From positions 1 to 45,606 of IMG/VR virus record IMGVR_UViG_3300031586_000007: DNA of 45,606 nt. One strand, 5' to 3'. The first letter of the stretch is position 1. Each line of letters begins with the position of its first letter. Made by a program: the position numbers and the translations under genes. Shown piece after piece: positions 1 to 8,164 of the stretch. The notes beneath the pieces were generated by a model. That model was not told the DNA's origin, did no database searches, and saw only the letters and a list, made by a program, of their open reading frames with translations. The DNA is from a virus.

Positions 1-1462
1 TTTCGTCAACAGCAGCACCAGATTTTATTGCACCTAACCCTGTTTTCACCCAATTTTCACCACTGATTGCCTCGTCTAATACCTGGTTAGCACCACTTCC
101 ATATTTCATTCCAAGAACATTTCCAGACTTAAACATACTTGCTACTGTTGCGGCAGATAAAGCGTCCATCATAGCAGCACATCCTGTTGCTCCCCAATGG
201 TCAGTTGCTGCAGCGTTTCCAGAAGTAAAATTTTTCATTGCGGTTGCAGATTTTGCCACATAAAAAGTTCCATAAGTTATTGTCCCGGCTGAACCATAGT
301 CTGTATATCCACCTGAATTTATATCGTCAAGGGAAAATGTTGTCCCATCGATGACAGTAATCTTATATAATTTATAGTTTAATTGTGTCATTCCGACTAC
401 AGCAGTTATCATTATCATATCGCCTGTAGTAAGTGCAGCTGTATTAGCTACCGTGATAACACAAGGGTCAGCTTTGGAAGCTCCTGTTATTGCCATTGTT
501 GCTGCTATACAGGTTGCTCCAATAGAAATTTCATACATTAAACCATTTAGGTCTGCTACTCCGCAATTCTGTCCGTTATGAGTAGTTTTGGCAAAAGGAG
601 TCCCTGAACCAGTCTTACCACAATTGCTATAACCATCAGTTATGTAGGTCACTTCATTATCATCAACATCTTTTAGAACATTATTATTACAACCTTTCGG
701 ATAATTATAAGTAGCGTTATACCAAGCACAATAAGTAGTAGCACTCGAAGCCTGAGCGTGAGCAAGCGCCAACACAGCCAGCGCCGCATAAATAAATCTT
801 GAACAACAAAAGAAGATTGAATTTGCGTTTTCAGCTCCATCCACACCGTCTCGAGCATGGGCAGCCTTTATCATTTCGTAATAGTAATTTCCTGCACAAG
901 CGGTTAAATCTGCTATAGGATTATGAGCTGAGGCAGTTGATATAGGTAGTCCATTTTTGAGAGAACTTCCAATATATCCTGATCCCCAAGCATTTTTAGA
1001 AATCATATATTTATCTACAAAAAATCCGTCTTTTTCTACTCCACCATCTATAAAGACACGATGTAAAGCATACCCATCTGCGTTAGCAAGTGTGGTAGTC
1101 GAATAAGTATCTATTCCTTTTATAGTTATTGTATTAGTAGAAATTTTGTAATAGAATTTAGGTATCCACACCATTACGCTACCATCACGATATTGATAAT
1201 TCCCGTAATTATCGTCAAGAGGGTCTTGATAACCCGCTAATGGTATCATGCCTACAGGTACGTTCCCTGCTGGAGCAATTCCTACTCCAAATCCAGCAGC
1301 ACCAGCAACGCCAATTAAATTTACAGCACTACCACCAATTAAATGATTTATACTCCCATCGCCAATATAAAATTTATGTTTATCAGTAAGCCAGCCACCT
1401 TCACCGCTATCTAACACTGGTAGATTAATTTCAAGCCCTTGTTTAAATATTATTTTACCCAT
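1..1462 (-). CDS. Receptor-binding tail fibre with Mtd-like N-terminus and C-type-lectin-like domain (partial)
   Basis: The reading frame is open from its ATG at 1462 down to base 1, so the C-terminus lies outside the window. Residues 1-42 are an Mtd_N-like virion-attachment module (FKQGLEINLPVLDSGE, then FYIGDG), shared with the next two fibre genes. Residues ~95-290 resemble a C-type-lectin/FGE-sulfatase-like fold: MVWIPKFYYKI, GFFVDKYMISKNAWG, paired Cys, and HNGQNCGVADLNGLMYEI. Such folds make the variable receptor-contact face in many phage fibres (family knowledge). The start overlaps the upstream stop by one base (TAATG), implying translational coupling. It is probably the host-recognition protein at the tail tip. 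A diversity-generating-retroelement target cannot be excluded because the C-terminus is missing, but no reverse transcriptase is visible. Confidence 0.75.
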   Translation of the reverse strand, partial: MGKIIFKQGLEINLPVLDSGEGGWLTDKHKFYIGDGSINHLIGGSAVNLIGVAGAAGFGVGIAPAGNVPVGMIPLAGYQDPLDDNYGNYQYRDGSVMVWIPKFYYKISTNTITIKGIDTYSTTTLANADGYALHRVFIDGGVEKDGFFVDKYMISKNAWGSGYIGSSLKNGLPISTASAHNPIADLTACAGNYYYEMIKAAHARDGVDGAENANSIFFCCSRFIYAALAVLALAHAQASSATTYCAWYNATYNYPKGCNNNVLKDVDDNEVTYITDGYSNCGKTGSGTPFAKTTHNGQNCGVADLNGLMYEISIGATCIAATMAITGASKADPCVITVANTAALTTGDMIMITAVVGMTQLNYKLYKITVIDGTTFSLDDINSGGYTDYGSAGTITYGTFYVAKSATAMKNFTSGNAAATDHWGATGCAAMMDALSAATVASMFKSGNVLGMKYGSGANQVLDEAISGENWVKTGLGAIKSGAAVDE

Positions 1463-2037
1463 TAAAAAGTACCTCCTTTCACAGTTGATTCTCCAATGAT
1501 TAGCCAATTAGCATTATCTGAAACAATAATTACATACGCATACTGATAGTTAATATCTGTATATGTTAAAGCTCCATCTATAGTTTCTGTTCCATCACCG
1601 TCTATAGTGATAAGATTGGCATTATCATCAGTTTTCTTTATAGTAAAAACAATTCCAGAATTGCCTACAGCGGTCGGTAAAAGTATAGTATAGCCACTTG
1701 CAGCAATTACGGTAATAAGCCCCGACTCCGCTATATTTAAAGTTGCAGTCGTTGTTTTTGCTGTAACTTTATGGTTAATGACTGGAGTGGTTATAGTCGG
1801 ACTTGTCCCAAACACCAATAACCCGCTTCCTGTTTCGTCACTTATAACTCCTGCAAGTTCGGCAGAAGTGGTTGCGGCAAAGACAGATAATTTATCTGCC
1901 ACCATAGCGAGTTGATAATTCGCTGCTCCGTCCCCTATAAATACTTTATGAGTATCGGTTGTGAAGGCTGGCTCACCTTGGTTTAATACCGGGATATCCG
2001 CTTCCGCTCCTCTTAAAAATTTTATTATATTGGACAT
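1462..2037 (-). CDS. Tail fibre/appendage protein with Mtd-like N-terminus
   Basis: 191 aa, led by GGAGG six bases before the ATG. Residues 1-45 are the Mtd_N-like module (IKFLRGAEADIPVLNQGEPA then TDTHKVFIGDG). The C-terminal ~95 residues form a beta-rich module (LNIAESGLITVIAASGYTIL, TIDGALTYTDINYQY, ANWLIIG) that is clearly paralogous to the C-terminal half of the 4120-4575 protein. The two modules have therefore been combined differently in adjacent genes. It likely encodes a small virion-bound fibre or fibre adaptor. It sits in the fibre operon between the coiled-coil protein and the receptor-binding protein. Exact function is unknown. Confidence 0.65.
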   Translation of the reverse strand: MSNIIKFLRGAEADIPVLNQGEPAFTTDTHKVFIGDGAANYQLAMVADKLSVFAATTSAELAGVISDETGSGLLVFGTSPTITTPVINHKVTAKTTTATLNIAESGLITVIAASGYTILLPTAVGNSGIVFTIKKTDDNANLITIDGDGTETIDGALTYTDINYQYAYVIIVSDNANWLIIGESTVKGGTF

Positions 2038-2051
2038 TTAAAACCTCCAAT

Positions 2052-2621
2052 CTATGACTTTACTTTTTTAGCTTTTTTTCTTTTGGCTGATAACTTTTCT
2101 TTTAGTATATCCTGTTCTCTTTCAAACTCTTTTATAACCCCTATTAATTTATTATTATCCTTTGTCAAATTTAAAATAATTTTTTTTCTATTTTCCTCTT
2201 GCCCTACAAGTAAATCATATTTTCTCTCTAATTCTGAATAGGATTTTTCACAAAGATAAAGTTTGTTATCCTTCTCTTTTGACTGTAAATTTAATTCTGT
2301 TATTCTTTTATCCAGATTTTGGTTAGTCAAAACATACTTCGAATTAGAATCCTTTAAGCCCTGGTTCTCTTTATTTAACGAAGCTGTTTGTAGTTCCCTT
2401 TGGGTTATGCCTTTATTCAAAGCGGTAAAATTCTTATTCCAGGCCAAAGCTATTTTTGACCAATTCTTTGCTTTTACCATTTGCTCCCCCAATAAAGCGA
2501 AAACTTCATCAGTCGTTATCATGCTCGGTTCACCGGTGATAAATTTATTCTCCTCTACTTTTTGGTTTACTGTATTTTCTTTTTTGGCTGTAAAAGAGCC
2601 ACCATCAAGTTCTTTTTCCAT
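2052..2621 (-). CDS. Coiled-coil protein in tail-fibre operon
   Basis: 189 aa from the ATG at 2621. This start has a GGATGGGA SD about seven bases upstream, whereas an ATG 12 bases earlier sits directly on the SD. Residues ~60-185 are long, charged and Leu/Lys/Glu/Asn-rich with heptad spacing, predicting an extended coiled coil, and the C-terminus is very basic (AKRKKAKKVKS). No enzyme motif is visible. Position between two Mtd-type fibre genes suggests a fibre stalk, a fibre-assembly chaperone or a length determinant; this is inference from context only. The gene ends 15 bp before the next start. Confidence 0.5.
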   Translation of the reverse strand: MEKELDGGSFTAKKENTVNQKVEENKFITGEPSMITTDEVFALLGEQMVKAKNWSKIALAWNKNFTALNKGITQRELQTASLNKENQGLKDSNSKYVLTNQNLDKRITELNLQSKEKDNKLYLCEKSYSELERKYDLLVGQEENRKKIILNLTKDNNKLIGVIKEFEREQDILKEKLSAKRKKAKKVKS

Positions 2622-2680
2622 TTTATTTCCCATCCTTTTTAAAAATATTAGGGGAAGTTTTCACTCCCCCTTTTTAAATG

Positions 2681-4093
2681 TTATGCAAAAGCTCCCCCAT
2701 CAATGGTTGAAGCTGAATGTAACAAAGTATTTGCTCCAGCTCCATGTACTCCGGTTGTCGCTACATCATGATCATAAGCCCATTCAGAAGTCGGTGCTTT
2801 GGTTGCCAGGTCTTGTGTTGGTGCTCCTTCTAAATAGGTAGCTGCAAATTCCACAAACTCAACGGCATCTTCTCCTACATTTACTCGAAGTATTTTCCCT
2901 CCATCATCTGTATAATTAGCCGGAAAATCTGTTAATTCTAAAAGAGTATCAATAACACTCCCAGCTTGTGTTACCTCTGTCCATACTGCATTATCTTCTG
3001 TATCATCAAGACAAATATATGCTTTATCAGCTGTAACATCTATCCAATGCGAATTTACACTATATCCTTCAGTAGTATCATTTGTTCCTACTGGTGCTAC
3101 GGTTGCATCAAGTTTATTTTTTGTATTTACTATATTATCTAATCCCAGGGATGCTAGAACTGTTGCTCCGCTTTCATAAGCAAATGCTCCCGCTCCGGTG
3201 GCTACAATAAATTGTCCATCGGATTCAGCTGCTCCTAAAGTGATTAAATCCTCAAGTACGGTTACAACGCTCAAAACATTTCCAGTTTTAGTCAGTCCTG
3301 TACCTGCATCAATATACCCTGCATCAGAAAACTGACTAAAAGTAATATTATCCGTATCTACTACAACAGATTCCGGCTCATTAGTACAGACCCAACCGGT
3401 ATTAGAGTTGACTGTTCCACTTGTAACAAAGACAAAAGATCCCGCCACTTCCGCGGCTGCATCCATATCTTCTGCCCTGGACCATGCTCCCACTTGCGAT
3501 ACATAAATTCCATTTTTCTTAGGATCGGTCTGATCTTTTACCAGAATCCTATCTGCCGAAGATAATACCCCATCGATAGTTTGCTCATCTTCTAATGTTA
3601 TATCCTCTGTTGTCGCTATAACACAGGCTGTATGAACATTTAGCCCCTGGGCCACGCTGTCAACATATGCTTTTGTTGCTCCATCTTGCGCTGCTGCAGG
3701 ATCTGCCATCCCTGTTATTTTTTGAGAATTAATTGCTACATCTCCGGTTGCTGCTGCCAGAGCTGCTGCCACATTTGTCCAGTCCGTTACATCTGCTCCG
3801 GATTCCACACTTATTATAGTCAAAATCTCCGCTGCGGTTAATGCTGCGATATTCCCTCCGGTTTTTCTTCCTAATATTCTTTGTTCTGCTACATCTACCT
3901 TAGCCGGGGTATCATCAGAAACTGCTGCAATAATAGAATGTGCTCCTAATAAAGAATCCATGATCACTCCCAGGGGATTTGAACCATCACTAATATAAAG
4001 TTTTTTTGTATCGGTTGCAAATAAAGGTTCTCCCGCTACTCCGTTAGGAATACTTGCTACTGCTCCTCTCTTAAATTGAATTACATTTGACAT
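2681..4093 (-). CDS. Large modular tail fibre protein
   Basis: 470 aa with the strong SD AAAGGAGATGAATTAA before the ATG. Modules in order: Mtd_N-like attachment domain (~1-45, QFKRGAVASIPNGVAGEPLF, TDTKKLYISDG); an Ala-rich linker; a typical phage-fibre segment (~120-260: ATKAYVDSVAQGLNVHTACV, ADRILVKDQTD, NGIYVSQVGAWSRAEDMDAA); a GYS..S.WID..ADKAYICLD..W.EVT module (~345-375) shared with the 8165-8524 protein; and a C-terminal region ending in GVHGAGANTLLHSASTIDGG. These modules recur in tail fibres of unrelated phages (family knowledge). It is probably a structural side or tip fibre. No depolymerase active site was recognised. Confidence 0.7.
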   Translation of the reverse strand: MSNVIQFKRGAVASIPNGVAGEPLFATDTKKLYISDGSNPLGVIMDSLLGAHSIIAAVSDDTPAKVDVAEQRILGRKTGGNIAALTAAEILTIISVESGADVTDWTNVAAALAAATGDVAINSQKITGMADPAAAQDGATKAYVDSVAQGLNVHTACVIATTEDITLEDEQTIDGVLSSADRILVKDQTDPKKNGIYVSQVGAWSRAEDMDAAAEVAGSFVFVTSGTVNSNTGWVCTNEPESVVVDTDNITFSQFSDAGYIDAGTGLTKTGNVLSVVTVLEDLITLGAAESDGQFIVATGAGAFAYESGATVLASLGLDNIVNTKNKLDATVAPVGTNDTTEGYSVNSHWIDVTADKAYICLDDTEDNAVWTEVTQAGSVIDTLLELTDFPANYTDDGGKILRVNVGEDAVEFVEFAATYLEGAPTQDLATKAPTSEWAYDHDVATTGVHGAGANTLLHSASTIDGGAFA

Positions 4094-4119
4094 TTAATTC
4101 ATCTCCTTTCTTTTTTTTA

Positions 4120-4575
4120 TTAACTTTCCCATTCTCCCATATCTAAAGATTTTGATTTAAAAATTATATTCCAACCTCCAACATCGGATTTTAAATAAAC
4201 CCAACTATTTTTATAATTTAATTCTGTATACGATGCTTCCCCTGCTATGGTTTGGCCTGCTGCTGGAACGATTGTTATCCTATGATTATTATCATCTGCT
4301 TTATAAATCAAAAAAGGCAATCCTTTTGTTATCCCGGTTGTATCTGGCAAGGTAAGAGTCCAATCTTCGGAAGCTGTTAATTTTATTACTCCGGATTCGC
4401 TTATCGTCAAAACACATGCTCCGGATTTTTCAGTTATCCTCCGGAGCTCGGCTTCTATTTTAGATATAGCATTTTCTATTACATCATAACTATCGGAAGT
4501 TACTATTTGTTCCGGTTGTCTGTCTACGGTTAATTCATCAAGTGTACCTGGGAAATTCGCTTGTTTTTTTGCCAT
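4120..4575 (-). CDS. Small fibre-associated beta-rich protein
   Basis: 151 aa; the ATG is preceded by GAGAGGAGATGACAT. Residues 1-50 are helical and charged (ENAISKIEAELRRITE). Residues ~50-150 are a beta module (LTISESGVIKLTASEDWTLT, ITIVPAAGQTIAGEASYTEL, SDVGGWNII) paralogous to the C-terminal half of the 1462-2037 protein. Here the N-terminal attachment module is absent. It is probably a virion appendage or fibre-tip component, or a trimerisation domain. Function is inferred only from location and the shared module. Confidence 0.55.
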   Translation of the reverse strand: MAKKQANFPGTLDELTVDRQPEQIVTSDSYDVIENAISKIEAELRRITEKSGACVLTISESGVIKLTASEDWTLTLPDTTGITKGLPFLIYKADDNNHRITIVPAAGQTIAGEASYTELNYKNSWVYLKSDVGGWNIIFKSKSLDMGEWES

Positions 4576-4592
4576 ATGTCATCTCCTCTCTT

Positions 4593-5405
4593 TTAGAATT
4601 CGAATTCCACTCCGGCTTTTATATAATATTTATCAAAGCTAAATTCGTAATCTTCCAATGTGAATATCCTTGCTCCTATTCCTACTACGATATTCTTATT
4701 AATATTATAACATAAATCCATGCCTGCCTTGATGTCCTCAAAATCGTACCCTGTAATATTTAAACTTAAATCTTTCCAATCCCATAATTGATAACTTAAC
4801 CCCGGGGAATAGTATTTATCTTCCAGGTCATAAACCATACTAAATGCCATAGCATATTTCTTGTCCACTTCCTTCTGTATCGGTGCTCCGGCCTTTAATT
4901 CGTTTATTACTTCTTTCGCTTTGCGGTGTCTGGTTATGGTTACTCCGCTCTCGAGTGATACCAGGTTCCCCTGATCATCTTCATATATGACGATCTTATC
5001 TTCCCCGGTGTTAATAAGTATCTTGTCCGGGCTGGCCTGGAATTCATTTATCCGCTCTTCAAATTCTGCTCTGGCCACTTCTATCTTTTCAGCATTGACT
5101 TCCGGTTCTTTTTCCAATTCAATTAATTCTTCCTTTTTGGCTTCGTATGTTGGAGCTTCTTCTTTGACTACGGTTGTTTCCTTCAGGGTATTTACTACTA
5201 CCTTCTTCTCTATTTCCGCTATCTCGGTTCGTAAGGTCAAGATTGTACCTTGCTGCTTCTGTAATAATTCAATGATCTCCAATTCTTTGCTTTTATCAAT
5301 CCTCTGGCCTTTCCACTTCTGGTATAATAAATACCCCTCGTATCCGGCAAAGATTAATATCCCTATTAAAATAATTATTGCAATTACTTTTAAAGCTGTT
5401 TTCAT
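4593..5405 (-). CDS. Membrane-anchored coiled-coil protein with C-terminal beta domain
   Basis: 270 aa. Residues ~5-27 are one hydrophobic segment (ALKVIAIIILIGILIFAGYE) following a short basic N-terminus. Residues ~35-120 are a Glu/Lys-rich coiled coil. Residues ~185-270 alternate polar and aromatic residues (SLNITGYDFEDIKAGMDL, NIVVGIGARIFTLEDYEF) and end in Phe (VEFEF), as amphipathic beta hairpins of small outer-membrane barrels do. The start overlaps the stop of the upstream 44-aa gene by four bases (ATGA). The anchor-coil-barrel layout could bridge envelope layers like a spanin, but no spanin family was recognised. If the barrel is real it argues for a diderm host; this is inference. 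Confidence 0.5.
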   Translation of the reverse strand: MKTALKVIAIIILIGILIFAGYEGYLLYQKWKGQRIDKSKELEIIELLQKQQGTILTLRTEIAEIEKKVVVNTLKETTVVKEEAPTYEAKKEELIELEKEPEVNAEKIEVARAEFEERINEFQASPDKILINTGEDKIVIYEDDQGNLVSLESGVTITRHRKAKEVINELKAGAPIQKEVDKKYAMAFSMVYDLEDKYYSPGLSYQLWDWKDLSLNITGYDFEDIKAGMDLCYNINKNIVVGIGARIFTLEDYEFSFDKYYIKAGVEFEF

Positions 5406-5536
5406 TCCTTATCATCCTCTCTAATCACAATAACATCGTTTGTATAGGAATATTTCTTGCATTCTTCATAACCTAAATAATACTTATCGCCATCTGTAGT
5501 TGATATCTCTGCATATATTATAATATTTCCATCCAT
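5402..5536 (-). CDS. Small hypothetical protein (44 aa)
   Basis: Begins at an ATG nine bases after GGAG and ends in an ATGA overlap with the 270-aa gene downstream. The product (MDGNIIIYAEISTTDGDKYY...) is acidic and Tyr-rich with no membrane segment. Good SD spacing and coupling at both ends support translation. No family was recognised. Confidence 0.5.
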   Translation of the reverse strand: MDGNIIIYAEISTTDGDKYYLGYEECKKYSYTNDVIVIREDDKE

Positions 5537-5542
5537 CCTTTT

Positions 5543-5722
5543 TCACTCCTTTTTAAATATGCCTATTATTTTCTTCCACAGCCAGACGATAATTTTCCAG
5601 ATTCCTTTTGCTAATAAAATAATCCATCGATACCAGCTTTTTAAAAAGTCCAGAATATTGAAAATAACATAAATCGCTGCCATTACCAATAGAATCATGA
5701 ATATTAATTCTAATAATTTCAT
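5543..5722 (-). CDS. Small hydrophobic membrane protein (59 aa), holin-like candidate
   Basis: The ATG at 5722 is preceded by GGAGG with eight-base spacing. The protein has a hydrophobic stretch at residues ~3-28 (LLELIFMILLVMAAIYVIFN) and a second Trp-rich amphipathic or membrane stretch (WYRWIILLAKGIWKIIVWLW), then a basic tail. It sits between two anchored proteins close to the lysis genes. Size and topology would fit a holin or antiholin-type protein, but no family signature is visible and the 7376-7696 gene is a better holin candidate. Confidence 0.5.
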   Translation of the reverse strand: MKLLELIFMILLVMAAIYVIFNILDFLKSWYRWIILLAKGIWKIIVWLWKKIIGIFKKE

Positions 5723-5737
5723 CTTCCATTCCTCCTT

Positions 5738-6160
5738 TTATTTAAATTGTATTTTCCACGAAAATGTTCTATTTCCGTATTTTACCCAGACATTTCTCTT
5801 GAGCTTTCCTTTTATCGAACAATTCACTGTATTTACTATCCCGGTATTGTTTCCAAATTTAACACATTGACAGCTATGGTTCCAGGTTATTTTGTTCGGG
5901 TTTAAATATACTTCTTTGCCTTTGATATCAAATCCCTTTACGGTTAACGTTAGCTCCTCTGCTGTCACTATGGTTTCGCCCGCTGTTATTTTTATTCCAC
6001 CATTATAGTAAACTTGCAATTTGTTCAAATCCGTATCGCTCCCGAGAGATTCACTATTTTTAAGCTCGATATCCTCTTTGTTTTTTTTGTCCTTTTGCTT
6101 TTTTGTTATGCCTATTGTTAAAAATAAGGCTACTAATATAATAATTATTACGGCTGTCAT
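5738..6160 (-). CDS. Membrane-anchored Ig-like protein
   Basis: 140 aa from the ATG at 6160, which lies eight bases after GGAGG; an in-frame GTG nine bases upstream overlaps the SD. Residues 1-22 form one membrane anchor (MTAVIIIILVALFLTIGITK). The rest looks like an extracytoplasmic beta-sandwich: ITAGETIVTAEELTLTVKGF, NKITWNHSC, then VNTVNCSIKG, with two Cys that could pair. The pattern (TVKG..., ItW..., late aromatic strand) matches the 6284-6688 protein, so the two are diverged paralogues. Role unknown; a surface protein or a lysis/exclusion accessory are possibilities. Confidence 0.5.
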   Translation of the reverse strand: MTAVIIIILVALFLTIGITKKQKDKKNKEDIELKNSESLGSDTDLNKLQVYYNGGIKITAGETIVTAEELTLTVKGFDIKGKEVYLNPNKITWNHSCQCVKFGNNTGIVNTVNCSIKGKLKRNVWVKYGNRTFSWKIQFK

Positions 6161-6283
6161 ATTTTTCACCTCCTTTCGTTTTATTTACCCATCATTTTCT
6201 CTTTGTGACCCATCTACGCTTTTCCCCTTTGGCTTGCTGGTATCTTTTTACCTTATTCCCCGGAGACCCCTCTTAAAATCAAT

Positions 6284-6688
6284 TTAAATCGATATTCTCA
6301 TCCAGGATGTATCTTTTAATTTATGATAATAAACTGATACGTAAGATATTTTGCCCTGCTTCTCTTTTGCTATTGGTAATCTGTAGGTTATTGAATTCGG
6401 TTCTTTTAGGATAATGTTTCCAACATAATTCTGGTATTTCCAGGTAATATCTTTTTCTATTAATGGTATCTCTTCTATCTGTTTTTCATCTGTATATCCC
6501 TTTACTGTAAATTTTATAATTTCCCCTGGAATCGCATTGTATGGATTTTCTCTGGAATAATCCGGGAATATATGTACAAAATTTGGTTCGATGCTGGTTT
6601 CTTTTTGTTTCCCCCGGTTGATAAAATATAATGTTATAAGTGGAATAATGATTGCCATTAATAATAAATATATCCATGTGGTATCCAT
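6284..6688 (-). CDS. Membrane-anchored Ig-like protein, paralogue of neighbour
   Basis: 134 aa with SD GGAGG before the ATG. Residues ~4-24 are a membrane anchor (TWIYLLLMAIIIPLITLYFI), followed by a beta-rich domain with FTVKGYTDEKQ, EKDITWKYQ and KISYVSVYYHKL, the same strand order as the next protein on the operon (TVKG / ITW / aromatic C-terminal strand). No Cys pair is present here, unlike the paralogue. Function unknown; tandem duplication of a surface-exposed anchored protein next to lysis genes is the visible fact. Confidence 0.5.
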   Translation of the reverse strand: MDTTWIYLLLMAIIIPLITLYFINRGKQKETSIEPNFVHIFPDYSRENPYNAIPGEIIKFTVKGYTDEKQIEEIPLIEKDITWKYQNYVGNIILKEPNSITYRLPIAKEKQGKISYVSVYYHKLKDTSWMRISI

Positions 6689-6788
6689 ATCTGTCCTCCT
6701 TTCTTTTAGGCCTCCCCTCCGTTTAGGCCTTTAGGCATAAAGTCCGCAAATAACTTTATTTTAACCATGCGGAGGTTCGGCCTTTTTA

Positions 6789-6920
6789 TTAACAGTTTCC
6801 TTTTTTCCCGCCTGTTCTTGAACCTGATCCTCTTCCTGGAGCTCTTCCGCTTCCTCCACCTCGGCCATTCCGCGGTCCTTGACTTCCTTTTGGTGGTCCA
6901 GTGCCATCTTTTTTAGGCAT
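6789..6920 (-). CDS. Gly/Arg-rich mini-protein, DUF5320-like (43 aa)
   Basis: The ATG at 6920 overlaps the end of the endolysin gene by eight bases. The protein starts MPKKDGTGPPKGSQGPRNGR and continues Gly/Arg/Ser-rich to a C-terminal Cys. The MP..DGTGP opening is the hallmark of a widespread family of tiny Gly-rich proteins (DUF5320-type), recalled from family knowledge. Role unknown. Composition (basic, disordered) differs sharply from its neighbours. Translation probably depends on coupling to the lysin gene. Confidence 0.55.
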   Translation of the reverse strand: MPKKDGTGPPKGSQGPRNGRGGGSGRAPGRGSGSRTGGKKGNC

Positions 6921-7386
6921 TCTTATCATCTCCTTTCTTTATATATTTAATTGCTTCTTCTAATGTCTTAAAATAATGGTAAACCCAATCTTTAGATTTT
7001 AACCCAGTTCTTACCCACGCTTCAGAAGGATATGGGATAACCGTATCAACATGTATAAAATTATTATAGGGATATAGGCCAATTCTGTTAAACCCTATTT
7101 TTTTAGCTGTTTTAGCAAGGGTAATTATATCCATACCACTTACATATATATCTGCTGCCTTCCCTTTTAGATGAGGGCTATCGATGAATCCATTTATTTC
7201 TTTATTATATTTTTTACATCTTACCCCTTCTAAAACATGAATAGGTTTATTAAGTTTGTTTCTTAAGCTCTGCAATAAACGTATAAGCTCCGGGTCTATC
7301 GGTCCTTTTTTCCCACAACCGCATTTGCAGGCAAATTCTTTTTCCATAAAATTTTGGCTCAAATATTTATATATATTATTCTCCAT
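6913..7386 (-). CDS. Peptidase M15-type endolysin
   Basis: 157 aa. It matches the peptidase M15A / D-Ala-D-Ala carboxypeptidase-like fold used by phage endolysins: EFACKCGCG near the N-terminus, an Arg-containing VLEGVRCKKYN segment, the zinc ligand pair in SPHLKGKAADI (His then Asp) and the third ligand region FIHVD. It would cleave peptide cross-links or stems in peptidoglycan at the end of infection. It overlaps the preceding two-TM holin-like gene by 11 bases, forming a holin-lysin pair. There is no signal peptide, consistent with holin-dependent release. A role as a virion-associated lysin is less likely from its position. Confidence 0.8.
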   Translation of the reverse strand: MENNIYKYLSQNFMEKEFACKCGCGKKGPIDPELIRLLQSLRNKLNKPIHVLEGVRCKKYNKEINGFIDSPHLKGKAADIYVSGMDIITLAKTAKKIGFNRIGLYPYNNFIHVDTVIPYPSEAWVRTGLKSKDWVYHYFKTLEEAIKYIKKGDDKNA

Positions 7387-7696
7387 GCCCTTGCTCCTCT
7401 TCTCCCTGGACAGTTTTATTAATACTTTTTTGAAAATCTCTTTTATCGTCTTTCCCTCGGTTATTAAAATAAAAGGCTACCATCGTTCCCCAGGCTGTAA
7501 ATTCCAAACCCATGACTCCCAAAGTATTGGTTTCGATTTCCCTTCCTATTATTAAAATTATTATAAAAATAATTACCTGCACAAATATCAATATCGAGAA
7601 TATGTTAATAATAGACCTTCGTAAGGTTAATTTATCCCAAGTGTCCATGATCCGGTCAAGTGATTTAATTAATTTTATTATTTTCTCTTCTATCAT
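7376..7696 (-). CDS. Putative holin (two transmembrane segments)
   Basis: 106 aa from the ATG at 7696, which makes an ATGA overlap with the previous gene; the longer open frame upstream overlaps that gene by more than 100 bases and is unlikely to be used. Residues ~28-50 (INIFSILIFVQVIIFIIILI) and ~58-77 (LGVMGLEFTAWGTMVAFYF) are hydrophobic. The N-terminus is helical and charged, and the tail is acidic and hydrophilic. Location just before the M15 lysin gives the classic holin-endolysin order. No named holin family was recognised. Confidence 0.6.
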   Translation of the reverse strand: MIEEKIIKLIKSLDRIMDTWDKLTLRRSIINIFSILIFVQVIIFIIILIIGREIETNTLGVMGLEFTAWGTMVAFYFNNRGKDDKRDFQKSINKTVQGEEEQGHGE

Positions 7697-8145
7697 GCTG
7701 TTTCGCTTTCGCTTTTCCCTTCTCTCCTTCTGGTTACTTCTTTCCACATATAAACAAACATACCTAAAAGTAAAGTAGCAAATAATCCTAATAAGATATT
7801 CCACCTTTCCACTAATGTATCTACTTTATCCATAAATACAGCAATATCTTTTTCGTTTTTCTGTGTTCTTATTTCAAGTTTATTAGCCTTATCTGTATTA
7901 ATAACATCCCTTCTTACCAAACCATCTATTTGCCCTTCTATGCCGACTATCCTATTTTCTAAAATATTAACTTTGTCTGTTATAAAATCAGTTTTAGTTT
8001 CTATCCTATTTACTATAGCCATTATATTTGCCATTCTTTCACATAACTGAACGAGCCGTTCCCTGTCGGTTAAGGGATTATCTTGTGCATACCCTATTCC
8101 GCTAAATATCAATACTGCTAAAATTATTAAAATTAATTTCTTCAT
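7693..8145 (-). CDS. Signal-peptide and C-terminal-TM coiled-coil protein of the lysis cassette
   Basis: 150 aa with strong SD AAAGGAGATGAATTAAAAT. Residues 1-20 are a signal peptide (MKKLILIILAVLIFSGIGYA, likely cut after YA). A long amphipathic helix follows (~25-110; repeated KTDFITDKVNILENRI-type heptads), then a C-terminal membrane segment (NILLGLFATLLLGMFVYMW) and a basic tail. The layout recalls XhlA-like hemolysin/lysis accessory proteins, except that XhlA lacks a signal peptide. It is coupled by ATGA to the holin-like gene. A lysis or envelope-bridging role is inferred. Confidence 0.5.
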   Translation of the reverse strand: MKKLILIILAVLIFSGIGYAQDNPLTDRERLVQLCERMANIMAIVNRIETKTDFITDKVNILENRIVGIEGQIDGLVRRDVINTDKANKLEIRTQKNEKDIAVFMDKVDTLVERWNILLGLFATLLLGMFVYMWKEVTRRREGKSESETA

Positions 8146-8164
8146 ATTTTAATTCATCTCCTTT

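Noticed and set aside
2263-2841. Plus-strand frame opposite the coiled-coil fibre-operon gene
   Set aside because: Phe/Leu/Ser-rich reverse complement of a Lys/Glu coiled coil; no start signals.
7697-7804. Longer start for the holin-like gene
   Set aside because: It would overlap the preceding gene by more than 100 bases; the ATG at 7696 gives a clean ATGA coupling.
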